Shown here: piece after piece, positions 27,684 to 36,855 of the stretch
Position numbering within the stretch: the first letter of the stretch is position 1
Layout: each line of letters opens with the position of its first letter
Assembly (NCBI RefSeq): GCF_020966775.1
Contig: NZ_JAJKFV010000029.1
Coordinates: forward strand, 675,001-739,000
Direction: 5' to 3'
Origin: Rhodopirellula halodulae
GTDB taxonomy: Bacteria; Planctomycetota; Planctomycetia; Pirellulales; Pirellulaceae
Length of the DNA: 64,000 nt
The notes under the pieces: generated by a model
Seen by the model: the letters and a program-made list of their open reading frames with translations, nothing else
Databases searched by the model: none
What the model was told of the DNA's origin: nothing
Position numbers and translations under genes: made by a program

Positions 27684-28394
27684 TCAGGCCGTCAAAGGCA
27701 ACGGCGTTTCGCACAATCGTTTCAGATAGCCCTTCAAATCCGCCTCTGAGATGCCTTGTTCCGTTCGGTCCAAGATGATCCAGGGACGAGCCTTTCGGAT
27801 CACGCCTTTTTCGAGAAATTCCCCGAAAAGCCGGAGTTGGAGATGCCCTTCGTGACGCAAGTCCGTCGTGAACGGAGCGTCGGTGGGGGCCAAGAGGACG
27901 GCGATGGAACCTGTTTCGCCAGAGAGTGAAACGGTCGAAATCGGCGGGCTCCCATCGCCCAGTGTGTCGCCTTCATCGAAGATCACACCGCAATCGCCGA
28001 GTGCCGTCAGGTCCAGCGTTGGGTGAGTGTCCAGAAGCAGGGTTTGAATCGAAAGCGTCGGTTCAATCACCAAACGAGTTTCGCTGGCCTCGATCACTCG
28101 CACCGCTAGTTTCAACGAGTACTGGCACTCGGCGGCTTGCGGGAGCGTCACGTTCCAGACATCGCCGCGGATGGATTGTTCCGTGGCGATGGGAAGCGTG
28201 TCGTCCCCGACCGGCAACAGATTGACGTGCAATGATCCGTCCGGATCACCAAAGCTAATGCCCTTGGAGCCTCCCGCAGCGTGGCAAACCCAATCGTGTC
28301 CATCGGCGATCCAGTGAGCGGTGTAGCACTGCCCAGCGTTTTGATCGCACGCGGATCCCGGAGTGGGATTGGTGAAGTTTTGGATTTGCCACAT
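27684..28394 (-). CDS. Hypothetical protein downstream of peroxiredoxin
   Basis: A 236-residue protein without signal peptide or membrane helices. The N-terminus has four Cys residues within the first 40 positions (CDQNAGQC near 16-23 and WVC near 36), which could be redox-active or metal-binding. The rest alternates beta-strand-like segments. It begins 17 bp after the peroxiredoxin stop and is likely cotranscribed with it and perhaps with yidC. No family is recognised. Confidence 0.7.
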   Translation of the reverse strand: MWQIQNFTNPTPGSACDQNAGQCYTAHWIADGHDWVCHAAGGSKGISFGDPDGSLHVNLLPVGDDTLPIATEQSIRGDVWNVTLPQAAECQYSLKLAVRVIEASETRLVIEPTLSIQTLLLDTHPTLDLTALGDCGVIFDEGDTLGDGSPPISTVSLSGETGSIAVLLAPTDAPFTTDLRHEGHLQLRLFGEFLEKGVIRKARPWIILDRTEQGISEADLKGYLKRLCETPLPLTA

Positions 28395-28411
28395 GGATTC
28401 AGCTCGTTTGA

Positions 28412-29008
28412 TCAGCCGTTGTATTCAGCGCCGAAGAACTCTTTGCTGCCTTCAACGTCCGCTTTGATTGTACGCGAACCTTCTTGCCAGTTGGCTGGGC
28501 AGACTTCGCCGTTCTTCTCGAAGTATTGCAGGGCTTTGACCATGCGAAGTGCTTCGTCGACGCTGCGTCCCAGTGGCAAGTCATTGACGACTTGGTGACG
28601 CACAACGCCTTCTTGGTCGATCAAGAACAAACCTCGCAGAGCAACGCCACCGTCGAGCAGTACGTCGTAGTCACGCGAAATTTGTTTGTTCAGGTCGGCG
28701 ACCAATGGGTATTCCGTCTTACCGATGCCGCCTTCGTTACGAGGCGTGTTGGTCCATGCCAAGTGCGTGAAGTGGCTGTCGATCGAGACGCCGATGATCT
28801 CGACGCCAAGGTCTTGGAAATCCTTGGCTCGATCGCTGAAGGCGATGATTTCTGTTGGGCAAACGAACGTGAAGTCCAGTGGCCAGAAGAACAACAAAAC
28901 GTACTTGCCCTTGTAGTCCGACAGGCTGAAGTCGTCCTTGAAGGTGCCGTCGGGCATGACGGCGGTGGCGGTGAATTCAGGAGCTTTTTGGGTGACCAGA
29001 ACACTCAT
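28412..29008 (-). CDS. Typical 2-Cys peroxiredoxin (AhpC/Prx1 class)
   Basis: Cytosolic peroxide reductase. The 198 residues carry the peroxidatic Cys50 in FTFVCPTEI and the resolving Cys170 in GEVCPANW, so it is the typical 2-Cys Prx1 type. Conserved PLDFTF and DSHFTHLAW flank the active site. No AhpF or dedicated reductase is adjacent, so thioredoxin is the likely reductant. It is read after the Dabb gene (51-bp gap) and before the unknown gene at 27684. Confidence 0.95.
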   Translation of the reverse strand: MSVLVTQKAPEFTATAVMPDGTFKDDFSLSDYKGKYVLLFFWPLDFTFVCPTEIIAFSDRAKDFQDLGVEIIGVSIDSHFTHLAWTNTPRNEGGIGKTEYPLVADLNKQISRDYDVLLDGGVALRGLFLIDQEGVVRHQVVNDLPLGRSVDEALRMVKALQYFEKNGEVCPANWQEGSRTIKADVEGSKEFFGAEYNG

Positions 29009-29059
29009 GGTGACTCTATCTTATTTGAGAGGTGAAACGTGGTTTGGAAGTGGATTGAA

Positions 29060-29371
29060 TCAATCGCGAAGATTGGAATCGAAGACGCGAACTTCCGCCC
29101 AATTGGGCTTTTGCCGCTCGATGAATTCCAAGTGGCGAGGCGCTGTTTGATAGGCGTCGTGCGCCGCGCGATCTTCGAAAACGGTGTGCAAAACGACGTC
29201 GAAGTCCATGTTGACCGGGCGGTCGTATTCGGGCTCGCAACGCCCCACCGCGAAATCGATCAGACCTGGATGGTCGGTCAAATAGGTTTGGCAGTCATCC
29301 AGCAGCGCGTTGATGGTTTCATCGCTGCGGTCTTTGGTCGTGAAGAAAACTTGGTGTGCGAGTCGAGGCAT
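29060..29371 (-). CDS. Dabb-domain (stress-responsive alpha/beta barrel) protein
   Basis: A 103-residue ferredoxin-like dimeric barrel protein: HQVFFTTKDRSDETINALLDDCQ at the N-terminus, then FDVVLHTVFEDRAAHDAYQTAPRH-type sequence carrying the family's DxxAxxxYxxxxxH pattern, followed by a short tail. ATG 29371 gives the usual family length; the frame is open to 29434. Function of this family is mostly unknown. It lies between hemH and the peroxiredoxin gene on the same strand. Confidence 0.82.
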   Translation of the reverse strand: MPRLAHQVFFTTKDRSDETINALLDDCQTYLTDHPGLIDFAVGRCEPEYDRPVNMDFDVVLHTVFEDRAAHDAYQTAPRHLEFIERQKPNWAEVRVFDSNLRD

Positions 29372-29473
29372 AGGATCGCAAGAATCGGAGGTGGGGCGGC
29401 AACACCGCGTGGAGGTTTCGCCAGTCTCATCCAAGCTGGCAAACGCGGCTCGACGCTGATTCTAGCGATCGGA

Positions 29474-30532
29474 TCAATTGGCTTGAACCGGTCGCCCGCC
29501 GGCCGCACTGGGTGGACGCCGTGGCGTGTAGGTGCAGCAGTCTTGGGGGCAGACATCGTGCCATGGTCCCAATGACCCGAGCGCCGGTTTGTCCGCCGAG
29601 ACGCCCAGGCGTTCCTGGACCAGACCGCAGATCATCTCGACGAATTCAGGGTGGGTCCCCGCCGAGGAGGCTCGCGCCATTTTGATGCCTCGTTCTTCAC
29701 AAAGCTGAGCGGCTTCCTCGTCCAGGTCAAACAAGACCTCCATGTGGTCGCTGACGAACCCGATCGGCAGAATGATCAGCGAATCCAACTTTTTCGCGTC
29801 GTCCATTTCCGCGATTGCGTCCAAAACGTCCGGTTCCAACCACGGTTGGGACGGCGGCCCGCTGCGGCTTTGGTACACCAAGTCCCAATCCGTCGCGCCG
29901 CAAGCTTCCGCGACCAAGCGACTCGATTCACGAAGCTGTTTTTCGTAATCGCAGTTGTCGGCCATCCCCATGGGAATGCTGTGGGCCGTGAACAGGAGCT
30001 TTGTGGTGGCTGGTGACTGATCGATGGATTCCGCGGCGCGACGGACGTTGTCTGCCATCGCGGCGATGAAACCCGGGTGGTTGAAACCCATACGAACTTT
30101 TTCAACCAGCGGAGCATCGTCGCCGACTTCCTCACGAGCGGCGATGATATTTTCGCGGTACTGGCGACACCCGCTGTAGCAACTGAACATGCTGGTGAAG
30201 AACGCCAACGCGCGTTTCTTGCCATCATTTTGCATTTGCCGCAACGTATCAGCGAAGTACGGCTCCCAGTTCCGATTGCCCCAGTAGATCGGCAGGTCGA
30301 TTCCGTTGGCGTCGAACCGCTTTTGTAAGGCGTCGATCAATTGGCGGTTCTGCTCGTTGATCGGGCTGACACCGCCGAAGTGTTTGTAGTGCTCGGCCAC
30401 CTCCAGCATCCGTTCCCGCGGAACGTTTTTGCCACGCAGCACGTTTTCCAAAAACGGCATCACGTCGTCAGGGCCTTCCGGTCCGCCAAAGGAAACCAGC
30501 AGGAATGAGTCGTAGGGAGGGAGTTCACTCAT
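29474..30532 (-). CDS. hemH: Ferrochelatase
   Basis: Inserts iron into a porphyrin at the end of haem synthesis. The 352-residue protein shows the family opening FLLVSFGGPEGPDDVMPFLENVL (about 10-32), then GGVSPINEQNRQLIDAL, the active-site His in LLFTAHSIPMG (near 180), QSRSGPPSQPWLEPD and the C-terminal LPIGFVSDHMEVLFDLDEEA with its conserved Glu. Cys residues near the C-terminus (DVCPQDCCTYTP) could bind a cluster but this is not shown. Whether its substrate is protoporphyrin or coproporphyrin is not decidable here. Confidence 0.96.
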   Translation of the reverse strand: MSELPPYDSFLLVSFGGPEGPDDVMPFLENVLRGKNVPRERMLEVAEHYKHFGGVSPINEQNRQLIDALQKRFDANGIDLPIYWGNRNWEPYFADTLRQMQNDGKKRALAFFTSMFSCYSGCRQYRENIIAAREEVGDDAPLVEKVRMGFNHPGFIAAMADNVRRAAESIDQSPATTKLLFTAHSIPMGMADNCDYEKQLRESSRLVAEACGATDWDLVYQSRSGPPSQPWLEPDVLDAIAEMDDAKKLDSLIILPIGFVSDHMEVLFDLDEEAAQLCEERGIKMARASSAGTHPEFVEMICGLVQERLGVSADKPALGSLGPWHDVCPQDCCTYTPRRPPSAAGGRPVQAN

Positions 30533-30839
30533 GGATCAACAAGGTGATTGAATCGATGGGGAAAGGAAGACAATGTCAACGTTGGCAACGGACGTGATCG
30601 AGTGACATTCACGCGAGGCGGTCTACGCCCAATCTATCGGCAAGGAAACCGATAAAAAGAACACGACGATCGGGGCGCTGGCTGCAGAGTATTAAGCTAA
30701 CCTGTCAACCGAACACGTTGCGGGTTTGTTCTTCATGCTGATGGACGCCAAATGATGGCTCGGCGAGTCGCGGCGGCAGCTCACTCCAGCAGATCACGAT
30801 TGGGTATCGGTGACATGCCGCGCCGATTCAGACACGAAA
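30533..30839. other. 307-bp intergenic region upstream of hemH
   Basis: Between the hemH start and the end of the ACT gene, both on the minus strand. It probably holds the hemH promoter. No open frame, hairpin terminator, tRNA or recognisable riboswitch is visible. Confidence 0.4.
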
Positions 30840-31352
30840 TCAGAAACCGTCGTCCGGCGTGATGCCATCGCCGTCCAAGTCCGCTTCGGTGATGATTCGG
30901 AATCCTTTTTCATTCAGCGTCTTCATGGCCAGATCGATGTTCTCGACCATGATCGCCACGGCGGGTTTGCCATGTGGACGCATGAAGAGCGGATACGCTT
31001 GGATGATGTTCAGCTCAGCTTGCAACAGCGCGGTGCAGACGCGAAGGAGAGGCTGGGGGCCTTCGGGAAGCTCCACGCCAACCAAGTCGGATTCGATGAT
31101 CGCCAGTCCGGCTCGTTCCAGAATTTCCCGGCCGCGGTCCGCATCGCTGATCAAGAACCGCACAAACGCGCATTCAGCGGCATCGTTGATCGATAACGCC
31201 ACAATTCGAATGCCCGTGCCTTCGAAGCGGCGAACGACTTCGAGCAGTTGCCCGACGCGATTCTCAAGAAAGATGGTGAACTGACGGATCGCGGGAAATT
31301 CGCGACCTCGCATCGTTTCAAATTGCGTGTCGGCACCGGCACCAAAGCTCAT
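30840..31352 (-). CDS. Tandem ACT-domain protein
   Basis: A 170-residue protein made of two ACT-like modules: FTIFLENRVGQLLEVVRRFEGTGI (about 25-48) opens the first and VCTALLQAELNIIQAYP (about 105-121) the second. ACT domains bind amino acids and regulate enzymes. Length and layout resemble stand-alone ACT proteins rather than IlvH, and no partner enzyme is adjacent. It may start at ATG 31352 or at the in-frame ATG 31313. Confidence 0.8.
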   Translation of the reverse strand: MSFGAGADTQFETMRGREFPAIRQFTIFLENRVGQLLEVVRRFEGTGIRIVALSINDAAECAFVRFLISDADRGREILERAGLAIIESDLVGVELPEGPQPLLRVCTALLQAELNIIQAYPLFMRPHGKPAVAIMVENIDLAMKTLNEKGFRIITEADLDGDGITPDDGF

Positions 31353-31670
31353 GCTCGCAATCTCATGTTAGCGGCGGGAAAGCATAATCGCCGGAGTCTA
31401 GCGGTCCCTCGCCCGGACGGCAAACCATCCACTGCGCAGTCAGCGGATGGGCTCCGCTCGCTGTGTGAAGACCGACCAGCCTGATGGAAGAGCGACTTGC
31501 TTGCTCAATGTGAGCAGGGCTGGGTGTATGGGGGCCCGGCGGAAGCTTACGCCGCAGGAGTGGCGTGATCGATGCCGATGGGAGAACCGGCGCGCCGTTT
31601 GCCATCCCAAGAGGTGTTCCACGCGAATCGCTTCGATCGCGTTTCCTCCTCGATCCAAAAGGTTACAGCA
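31353..31670. other. 318-bp divergent intergenic region
   Basis: Lies between the ACT gene (minus) and the DxDxDG protein gene (plus), so it should contain both promoters. It is GC-rich and includes several short imperfect inverted repeats (for example CAGCGGA with TCCGCT near 31440-31458). No gene is seen. Confidence 0.4.
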
Positions 31671-32711
31671 ATGAAGTTTCTATATCGACGCCAACCCATT
31701 TTGCGTTCTTTGGTCGCCACCGCAGCCATCTCGGTTCCCGTCGGCGCTGGTTCCAATGCGTTTGCACAGACCGGCGACTATGAGCCGGAAGAACGTGGTG
31801 CCAAAGTGGAAGACGACGCTTGGTATGACGTGTCCGAGTGGTTCGACGGCAATGATTACAACCCCACTGACGAAGCCATCGGCCGCTGGGATGATGAAGT
31901 CTTTTCCTATGAAGATGCGCGGACCAGTTCCGATTCTGACAACGATCAACCCATCATTCCCGCGTCAGCATTCTTCAGTGACGATTACAACGAAAGCTAT
32001 ATCACGTACGACGACCGCGATCAGGACGGCAACTACGAACGAGCATCACGCTACATCGATAGTGACGGCGATGATTTGAACGATGCCTATGTCACCTACG
32101 AGGACGAAGATGGCGACGGCATGTACGACAGTTACGACTATTCGGAACTGGGCAGCACCGGCAAAAACGCCGTCCCTCCCTCTGAGATCGCTCAATCAGT
32201 GAAGGAAGGCCTGAGTGGCAAACGTCACGCGTTGAAAGGAAAGATTCAGGAAGTGACGACCGTCAATCGGGCAAACGAGTTTGCAATGATGATGGAAGTT
32301 CAACAGGAAAACGGGGATCAGGTTTGGGTGGATCTCGGTGGGCACGCGACCGGAATCCAGTTGTTCAAAGGCGATCAAGCAACCTTCTTCGGACCCATGA
32401 TGAAGCAAGGTGACAAGTCGATCATGGTGGCGACCGAAGTTCGCACACCAAAGGGTGATCGCTACAAGGTCGAACGTTCCGGCAATCGGTACCAAGGTAC
32501 GGTGGAGTCGACCAAGACTGCGAAGGTGAAAGGCGAAGAGCACGTGGTCGTGAAGCTGAAGAACGACAACGGCAAAATGATGACGGTGGACATGGGTTTG
32601 GCTTCTGAACAAGACAAACCAAGCGAAGGCGACGAAGTGACCGTCACTGGCGTCCCCGTGAAGATCGGCGAACGCGTGATCTTGATCGCGGACCAAACGA
32701 AGCTTCGCTAG
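31671..32711 (+). CDS. Exported acidic protein with Asp-rich DxDxDG-like repeats
   Basis: A 346-residue protein with a signal peptide ending in the AFAQ region (about residue 33). Residues 40-165 are very acidic and Tyr-rich, with three calcium-loop-like motifs: DDRDQDGNYE, DSDGDDLND and DEDGDGMYD, about 20 residues apart, as in thrombospondin type 3 or dockerin loops. The C-terminal half (about 175-346) looks like two tandem OB-fold-type beta barrels (LKGKIQEV...VWVDLGG and YQGTVEST...MTVDMG). ATG 31671 is chosen because the signal peptide follows. Ca binding and surface location are inferences. A hairpin follows the stop. Confidence 0.72.
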   Translation: MKFLYRRQPILRSLVATAAISVPVGAGSNAFAQTGDYEPEERGAKVEDDAWYDVSEWFDGNDYNPTDEAIGRWDDEVFSYEDARTSSDSDNDQPIIPASAFFSDDYNESYITYDDRDQDGNYERASRYIDSDGDDLNDAYVTYEDEDGDGMYDSYDYSELGSTGKNAVPPSEIAQSVKEGLSGKRHALKGKIQEVTTVNRANEFAMMMEVQQENGDQVWVDLGGHATGIQLFKGDQATFFGPMMKQGDKSIMVATEVRTPKGDRYKVERSGNRYQGTVESTKTAKVKGEEHVVVKLKNDNGKMMTVDMGLASEQDKPSEGDEVTVTGVPVKIGERVILIADQTKLR

Positions 32712-32755
32712 TCGACAATGGTGACTCTCCGTTGAGTTGAATCAGTCACCGCTTG

Positions 32756-32817
32756 GCCCGATTCTTGGCGGAAGCATTCCTCATGCGAATGCCCATCAAG
32801 GATCGGGCTTTCTCTTT
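32756..32817 (+). terminator. Probable terminator after the DxDxDG protein gene
   Basis: GCCCGAT at 32756-32762 pairs with ATCGGGC at 32802-32808. A nested hairpin (GCATTC/GAATGC, at about 32774-32792) fills the loop, and TTTCTCTTT follows. It begins 44 nt past the stop at 32711 in the correct orientation. The long loop and interrupted T tract lower confidence. Confidence 0.5.
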
Positions 32818-33274
32818 AATGACCGCCGGTCACGCATGTAAGAGGAACCGCGCGAGTTGACGCGGTGCGTTCATCAGGACTTCCGGAAGCAGAAAGTCGA
32901 TCTGTTTTGTGAAACCGGTTTCGTTTGTAGGTCGGCTGCCTGGATCCACCCATAAGGGGTGGTTTGTGATGCTTGGGCCGTCGGGGATTCCGGCAATTGT
33001 GTTAAAAATGAGCGATGGAAGCAGCCGGAGCATTGAGCGATTGTGATTAATGAGCATTCTATAGGCTTTGGTGGCCGCTGACGGTGGCCTGACGTTATTT
33101 CTTATCTGCAGGCAGCGATCTCGGGACCGGTCAAGAGTCGGTGCCTTGTGAGTTCGGGTCTGCATTCAGAGTTCAGCTTCGGTCGTCTTGTCGATCAGCT
33201 CAAACCTCTCTTGGCGACGCCGTGGCATTGTTTCTGAAAGTCTTTCTCGCTTGATGTTTTGCGGAGCAGTAGCA
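32818..33274. other. Intergenic region before the first lipoprotein/DUF1559 cassette
   Basis: About 450 bp without a supported gene. A minus-strand frame of 111 codons exists, but it has no recognisable family or ribosome binding site. The region holds short palindromes, including GAAACCGGTTTC near 32910 and CCACCC/GGGTGG near 32947-32963, and probably the promoter for the downstream cassette. Confidence 0.4.
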
Positions 33275-33466
33275 GTGAAGTTTTTTGACCTTCGTTTGAC
33301 TCGTGTGGTTGCTTTGGCCGGTGTGGTTGCATTGGTGGGTTGCCAGGGTTCGTCGCAGCCCGAGGCCACCTCGACCGACGAGTTGACTCAGTTCCTCAAT
33401 GACAACCCGGAATTGAAAGAACCAAAGGAAGACGTGCCTGCATCGGATCCGACCAAAGCAGATTGA
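33275..33466 (+). CDS. Small lipoprotein, partner of DUF1559 protein
   Basis: A 63-residue protein from a GTG start: a short basic N-terminus, a hydrophobic stretch, and the lipobox ALVGC at about residues 18-22. An acidic, Pro-rich mature part of about 40 residues follows. ATG codons further upstream are in frame but would bury the signal peptide. It lies 86 bp before a DUF1559 gene on the same strand. A comparable 57-residue lipoprotein accompanies the second DUF1559 gene at 47579-47752. No function is known. Confidence 0.7.
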   Translation: MKFFDLRLTRVVALAGVVALVGCQGSSQPEATSTDELTQFLNDNPELKEPKEDVPASDPTKAD

Positions 33467-33552
33467 GTTTCTGGTGCTTGGCAAATGTTGAGCTGAGACT
33501 CCTTCGGTTTGGTTTTCTTCTTACAACGACTTTTCCTTACAAGGACTTTTTC

Positions 33553-34728
33553 ATGACAACTCGAATGAAACACCGCGGGTTCACGCTCGTGGAGCTGTTG
33601 GTGGTGATCGCCATCATCGGTGTCTTGGTGGGCTTGCTGTTGCCCGCCGTTCAGGCTGCACGCGAAGCCGCTCGACGGATGAGTTGCAGCAACAACTTTA
33701 AACAAATCGGATTGGCAATCCACAACTACCACTCGGCATACAACGCGATGCCGAAGCATGGTTCGGGGACGTTCACGCAGTATCCACCCGACACTGGAAT
33801 CAATCCTCCCGGTGGAAATCGATGTGACCTGTCAGCACTCGTGGGCATCCTGCCGTTCATTGAACAGCAAGGTTTGTGGGAGGTGATCAGCAATCCGACG
33901 GACACTGGATTCCAAGCGATGGGGCCGTGGCCCAACCGCCAATTGGCCGACCATGCTGCGGTTCCCTACGATCCATGGCTAACCAACCTGCCAAGCTTTC
34001 GTTGTCCCAGCGATCCCGGAGTCGGTTTGCCGGCCCATGGGCGAACCAACTATGCAGTTTGCTTGGGGGACTCGGGAACGTTGTGTGACGTGGGTGACAC
34101 CGCGGACAACGGAACCAGTCGTGGTTTGCGTGTCTATCAACAGAGTGCTTGCCGAGGCGCCTTCATCCCTCGGACTCAAACCAAGTTTCGCGCCATCTTA
34201 GATGGACTATCCAACACGATCGCGATGGGCGAGATCATCACGGACTTGGGTGACTACGACAAACGTTCGCATGCGGTTGATAGTCCCGTCGAAGTTTGGC
34301 GTGAGAACAATGCGTTGTCGTGTCGCCAATACATCGATACCGATCGTCCACAGTTTTGGCGAAACGATGGTAGCACGCCGTTCACCGGAGACGCTGAGCA
34401 ACGCCGAGGTTTCAAATGGGCGTTGGCTCGACCGTTGTACACCGGGTTTGTCACGGTGCTGGCACCCAACGATGAGCTTTGTTTTCAAGGCAACCAAGAA
34501 CGGGAAGGTGATGTCACGCCGAGCAGTCGCCACCAGGGTGGAGTCCACGTCTTGATGTGCGACGGTGCGGTGAAGTTCATCACCGATTCTATCGAGGCCG
34601 GCAACAGCAACAGTGCCCAAGTTCGACACGGCAGTGGTTTCTTGGCCCCCGGTTCTCAATCGCCGTTTGGGGTTTGGGGTGCCTTGGGAACCCGTGCCGC
34701 AAAAGAAGTGATTGACACGGAATTCTGA
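33553..34728 (+). CDS. DUF1559 protein with prepilin-like N-terminus (copy 1)
   Basis: A 391-residue member of the large planctomycete DUF1559 family (also called SBP_bac_10-like). The N-terminus is a type IV prepilin signal, [17 protein letters not shown], with cleavage expected after the Gly and Glu at position +5. The signature [30 protein letters not shown] follows, and the C-terminus has the H[16 protein letters not shown] motif ([18 protein letters not shown]). It is probably a pseudopilin-like surface protein; assembly genes are not in the window. ATG 33553 directly precedes the signal. Confidence 0.9.
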   Translation: MTTRMKHRGFTLVELLVVIAIIGVLVGLLLPAVQAAREAARRMSCSNNFKQIGLAIHNYHSAYNAMPKHGSGTFTQYPPDTGINPPGGNRCDLSALVGILPFIEQQGLWEVISNPTDTGFQAMGPWPNRQLADHAAVPYDPWLTNLPSFRCPSDPGVGLPAHGRTNYAVCLGDSGTLCDVGDTADNGTSRGLRVYQQSACRGAFIPRTQTKFRAILDGLSNTIAMGEIITDLGDYDKRSHAVDSPVEVWRENNALSCRQYIDTDRPQFWRNDGSTPFTGDAEQRRGFKWALARPLYTGFVTVLAPNDELCFQGNQEREGDVTPSSRHQGGVHVLMCDGAVKFITDSIEAGNSNSAQVRHGSGFLAPGSQSPFGVWGALGTRAAKEVIDTEF

Positions 34729-34764
34729 TTCGTCACCAGGTCGTTCTGACCTGATGCAGAAACC

Positions 34765-36573
34765 CTACGGCTGGCATTCGCGGTGAAATGCAATCACCGC
34801 GGTGTCAGCGTTGAGGTTGGGATCGTTGTCCGGCTCGATGCGAAGCCGTTCCCCGACGTCCCAGTAGATCTCTTGGTCCACCACCACGTTCATCTGTTCG
34901 AGCAATTCGCGAACGTCTGCGATCGTGGGAAATCGACGGTTGGGTGTGTTGTGCCAATCAAAGTCGAACTCGCCTGGGGCTTTCGGTGATCGTCCGTGTG
35001 TGACGTAATGATCGCGAAGTTTTCGGTAGGCGAAGTTTGGGAAGCTGATGATGGCATGACGTCCAACGCGAAGCATCTCGTTGAGAAGCTCCACCACGTT
35101 TTGCACGGCTTGTAGCGTGGCGTTGAGAATCACGTAGTCGAATTGGTTGTCGATGAAGGCCGGCAAACCATCGTTCAGGTCGTAGTCGATCACATCAATG
35201 CCACGCATGGCGGTCGCCAAGATGTTTCCTTGAGCGACTTCGACGCCCATCAAACGATGTCCCGGTGTCACGTGTCGGTCACGAATGGCGGCGAGCAAGT
35301 CGCCGTTGCCGCAACCAAGATCCAGGACGCTCGATCCAGCCGGGATGATGTTCAAAATGGATTCTTCGTCGACGCCAAGCGTGTTCTGCGTGGCGACGGC
35401 CGGATGAGTTTCCGTTTCTCGCAAACGCTCGCGAATCAACGGACCGTAAGTCGCGATATCCTTTGCGATCAGGAACGCATCATGTCCGGCGTTGGTCGTG
35501 ATTTCCGCGTAGGTGACTCGTTTGTCGAGTGCGGTGAGTGCGTTGACGATGTCGCGAGACTGCGCCGGTGGAAACAACCAATCGCTGCTGAAGCTAACAA
35601 CTAGAAAATCGCAGGTCGCCTCATCAAAGGTTTCCATTAACTTCAGTCGCGTACCGCCCAGATCAAATAGGTCCATGGCCATGGACAGCGTCACGTAGCT
35701 GTTGGCATCGAACCGCGTGGTGAACTTTTGGCCTTGGTGAGCCAAGTAAGAACCGATGCTGAAGCGTTGTTCGAACTGCGAAGCGATCTGCCGTGGATCA
35801 TGTCGATCAGGATCAAACTTGGCCTCCATCGCCTCCACCGATAGGTAGGTGATGTGGCCAAGCATTCGAGCGATGGCCAATCCGGTGTCGGGGCGTTGAG
35901 GTTGGTCGTAGTACTGCCCGCCGGCGAAGTGCGGGTCGGTTTGAATCGCGTTACGTGCAATGACATCGAAGCCAAGCGATTGACTGTTCAGTCGCGGCGA
36001 TGTGGCGATCGCGACGCAGGTGTGTGTGGAATCGGGATAGCGATTGACCCACTGCAAAGCTTGATGGCCACCCAACGATCCGCCCACGATGGCTCGCCAT
36101 TTGGTGATACCAAGATGATCGGCCAGTCGTTTTTGAACTTCGACAATGTCGCCGATGGTGATCCGAGGGAAACTGGCGCCGTAGGGTTTGGCATCCGTGG
36201 ACGTGGGGTCCGTGTCGCCGGGACCGGTGCTGCCGCGACAACCGCCCAATACGTTCGGGCAAACCACGAAAAAACGATCGGTGTCGATGGGAAGCCCGGG
36301 ACCGATCAGTCCATCCCACCATCCCGGTTGATCATCCGGTGCATGGCGAGCGGCGTGCGAGTCACCCGAGACCGCGTGGCAAACCAAAATCGCGTTGGAG
36401 GCATCTTGGTCGAGAGTGCCCCAGGTCTCGTAGCAGCAACGGACCTCAGGGAGATTGCCGCCTCGTTCCAAACGAAGCGGTTCGTCGAAGGTCACATACT
36501 TTGCGTGTGCCAGGGGCGCATCCGTCCGAACATCATCGGTGCTGGAAAGATCGTGTTGGTTTGGCTCGCCCAT
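34765..36573 (-). CDS. metX: Homoserine O-acetyltransferase fused to MetW
   Basis: A 602-residue fusion. Residues about 25-385 are MetX (alpha/beta hydrolase): NVLGGCRGSTGP, the nucleophile elbow VGGSLGGHQALQW near 164, and the catalytic Asp and His near SSDWLFPPAQ and NAGHDAFL. Residues about 395-602 are MetW, a SAM-dependent-methyltransferase-fold protein (SSVLDLGCGNGDLLAAI, FDYVILNATLQA, HAIISFPNFAYRKLR). MetX transfers an acetyl (or, in some enzymes, succinyl) group to homoserine; MetW is usually a separate gene beside metX and is required for methionine synthesis in several bacteria. It lies downstream of metY on the same strand. Confidence 0.93.
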   Translation of the reverse strand: MGEPNQHDLSSTDDVRTDAPLAHAKYVTFDEPLRLERGGNLPEVRCCYETWGTLDQDASNAILVCHAVSGDSHAARHAPDDQPGWWDGLIGPGLPIDTDRFFVVCPNVLGGCRGSTGPGDTDPTSTDAKPYGASFPRITIGDIVEVQKRLADHLGITKWRAIVGGSLGGHQALQWVNRYPDSTHTCVAIATSPRLNSQSLGFDVIARNAIQTDPHFAGGQYYDQPQRPDTGLAIARMLGHITYLSVEAMEAKFDPDRHDPRQIASQFEQRFSIGSYLAHQGQKFTTRFDANSYVTLSMAMDLFDLGGTRLKLMETFDEATCDFLVVSFSSDWLFPPAQSRDIVNALTALDKRVTYAEITTNAGHDAFLIAKDIATYGPLIRERLRETETHPAVATQNTLGVDEESILNIIPAGSSVLDLGCGNGDLLAAIRDRHVTPGHRLMGVEVAQGNILATAMRGIDVIDYDLNDGLPAFIDNQFDYVILNATLQAVQNVVELLNEMLRVGRHAIISFPNFAYRKLRDHYVTHGRSPKAPGEFDFDWHNTPNRRFPTIADVRELLEQMNVVVDQEIYWDVGERLRIEPDNDPNLNADTAVIAFHRECQP

Positions 36574-36855
36574 AAACTCGTCGTTCTCGAAGCGTGTCAG
36601 CAGCGGAGTTCCCGATGGGGCTCGTTTGCGACGGATGTCGTCTCTGGCTTCATGAGAACCTAGTCAAAAGATTGAGGCGAGGCGGTGTGAACCGTTTTCA
36701 GTTCACTCGCCCGCCGGATAATACGTCCGGGCGATCGATTGTGCAGTCTGGACGTTCAGTGTCGTTGCCAGGCGGCGTTGTCCGGATTCGTTTTCCGGGT
36801 TCGTTGGCCGGTGGACCCAGACAGGCTCTCGCTTGGCCTTGGCCGATCGCGGGTG
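36574..36855. other. 282-bp spacer between metY and metXW
   Basis: Unusually long for two genes of one pathway on one strand. A GTGAACCGTTTTCAGTTCAC-like near-palindrome lies at about 36687-36706. A hairpin GCCCGCCGG...CCGGGCG is possible at about 36710-36735. No SAM-I, SAM-II or other riboswitch core could be identified by eye. A separate promoter for metXW may be here. Confidence 0.35.

Noticed and set aside
32830-33165. 111-codon minus-strand frame in a long intergenic region
   Set aside because: Composition and lack of any motif or ribosome binding site do not support a gene, although a fast-evolving small protein cannot be excluded.
34737-34753. Terminator after DUF1559 copy 1
   Set aside because: There is a 6-bp CAGGTC/GACCTG hairpin but no T tract, so it is not called.
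36574-36855. SAM riboswitch before metXW
   Set aside because: The pathway and spacer length made it plausible, but no SAM-I or SAM-II core could be recognised. A covariance-model scan of this region would decide it.
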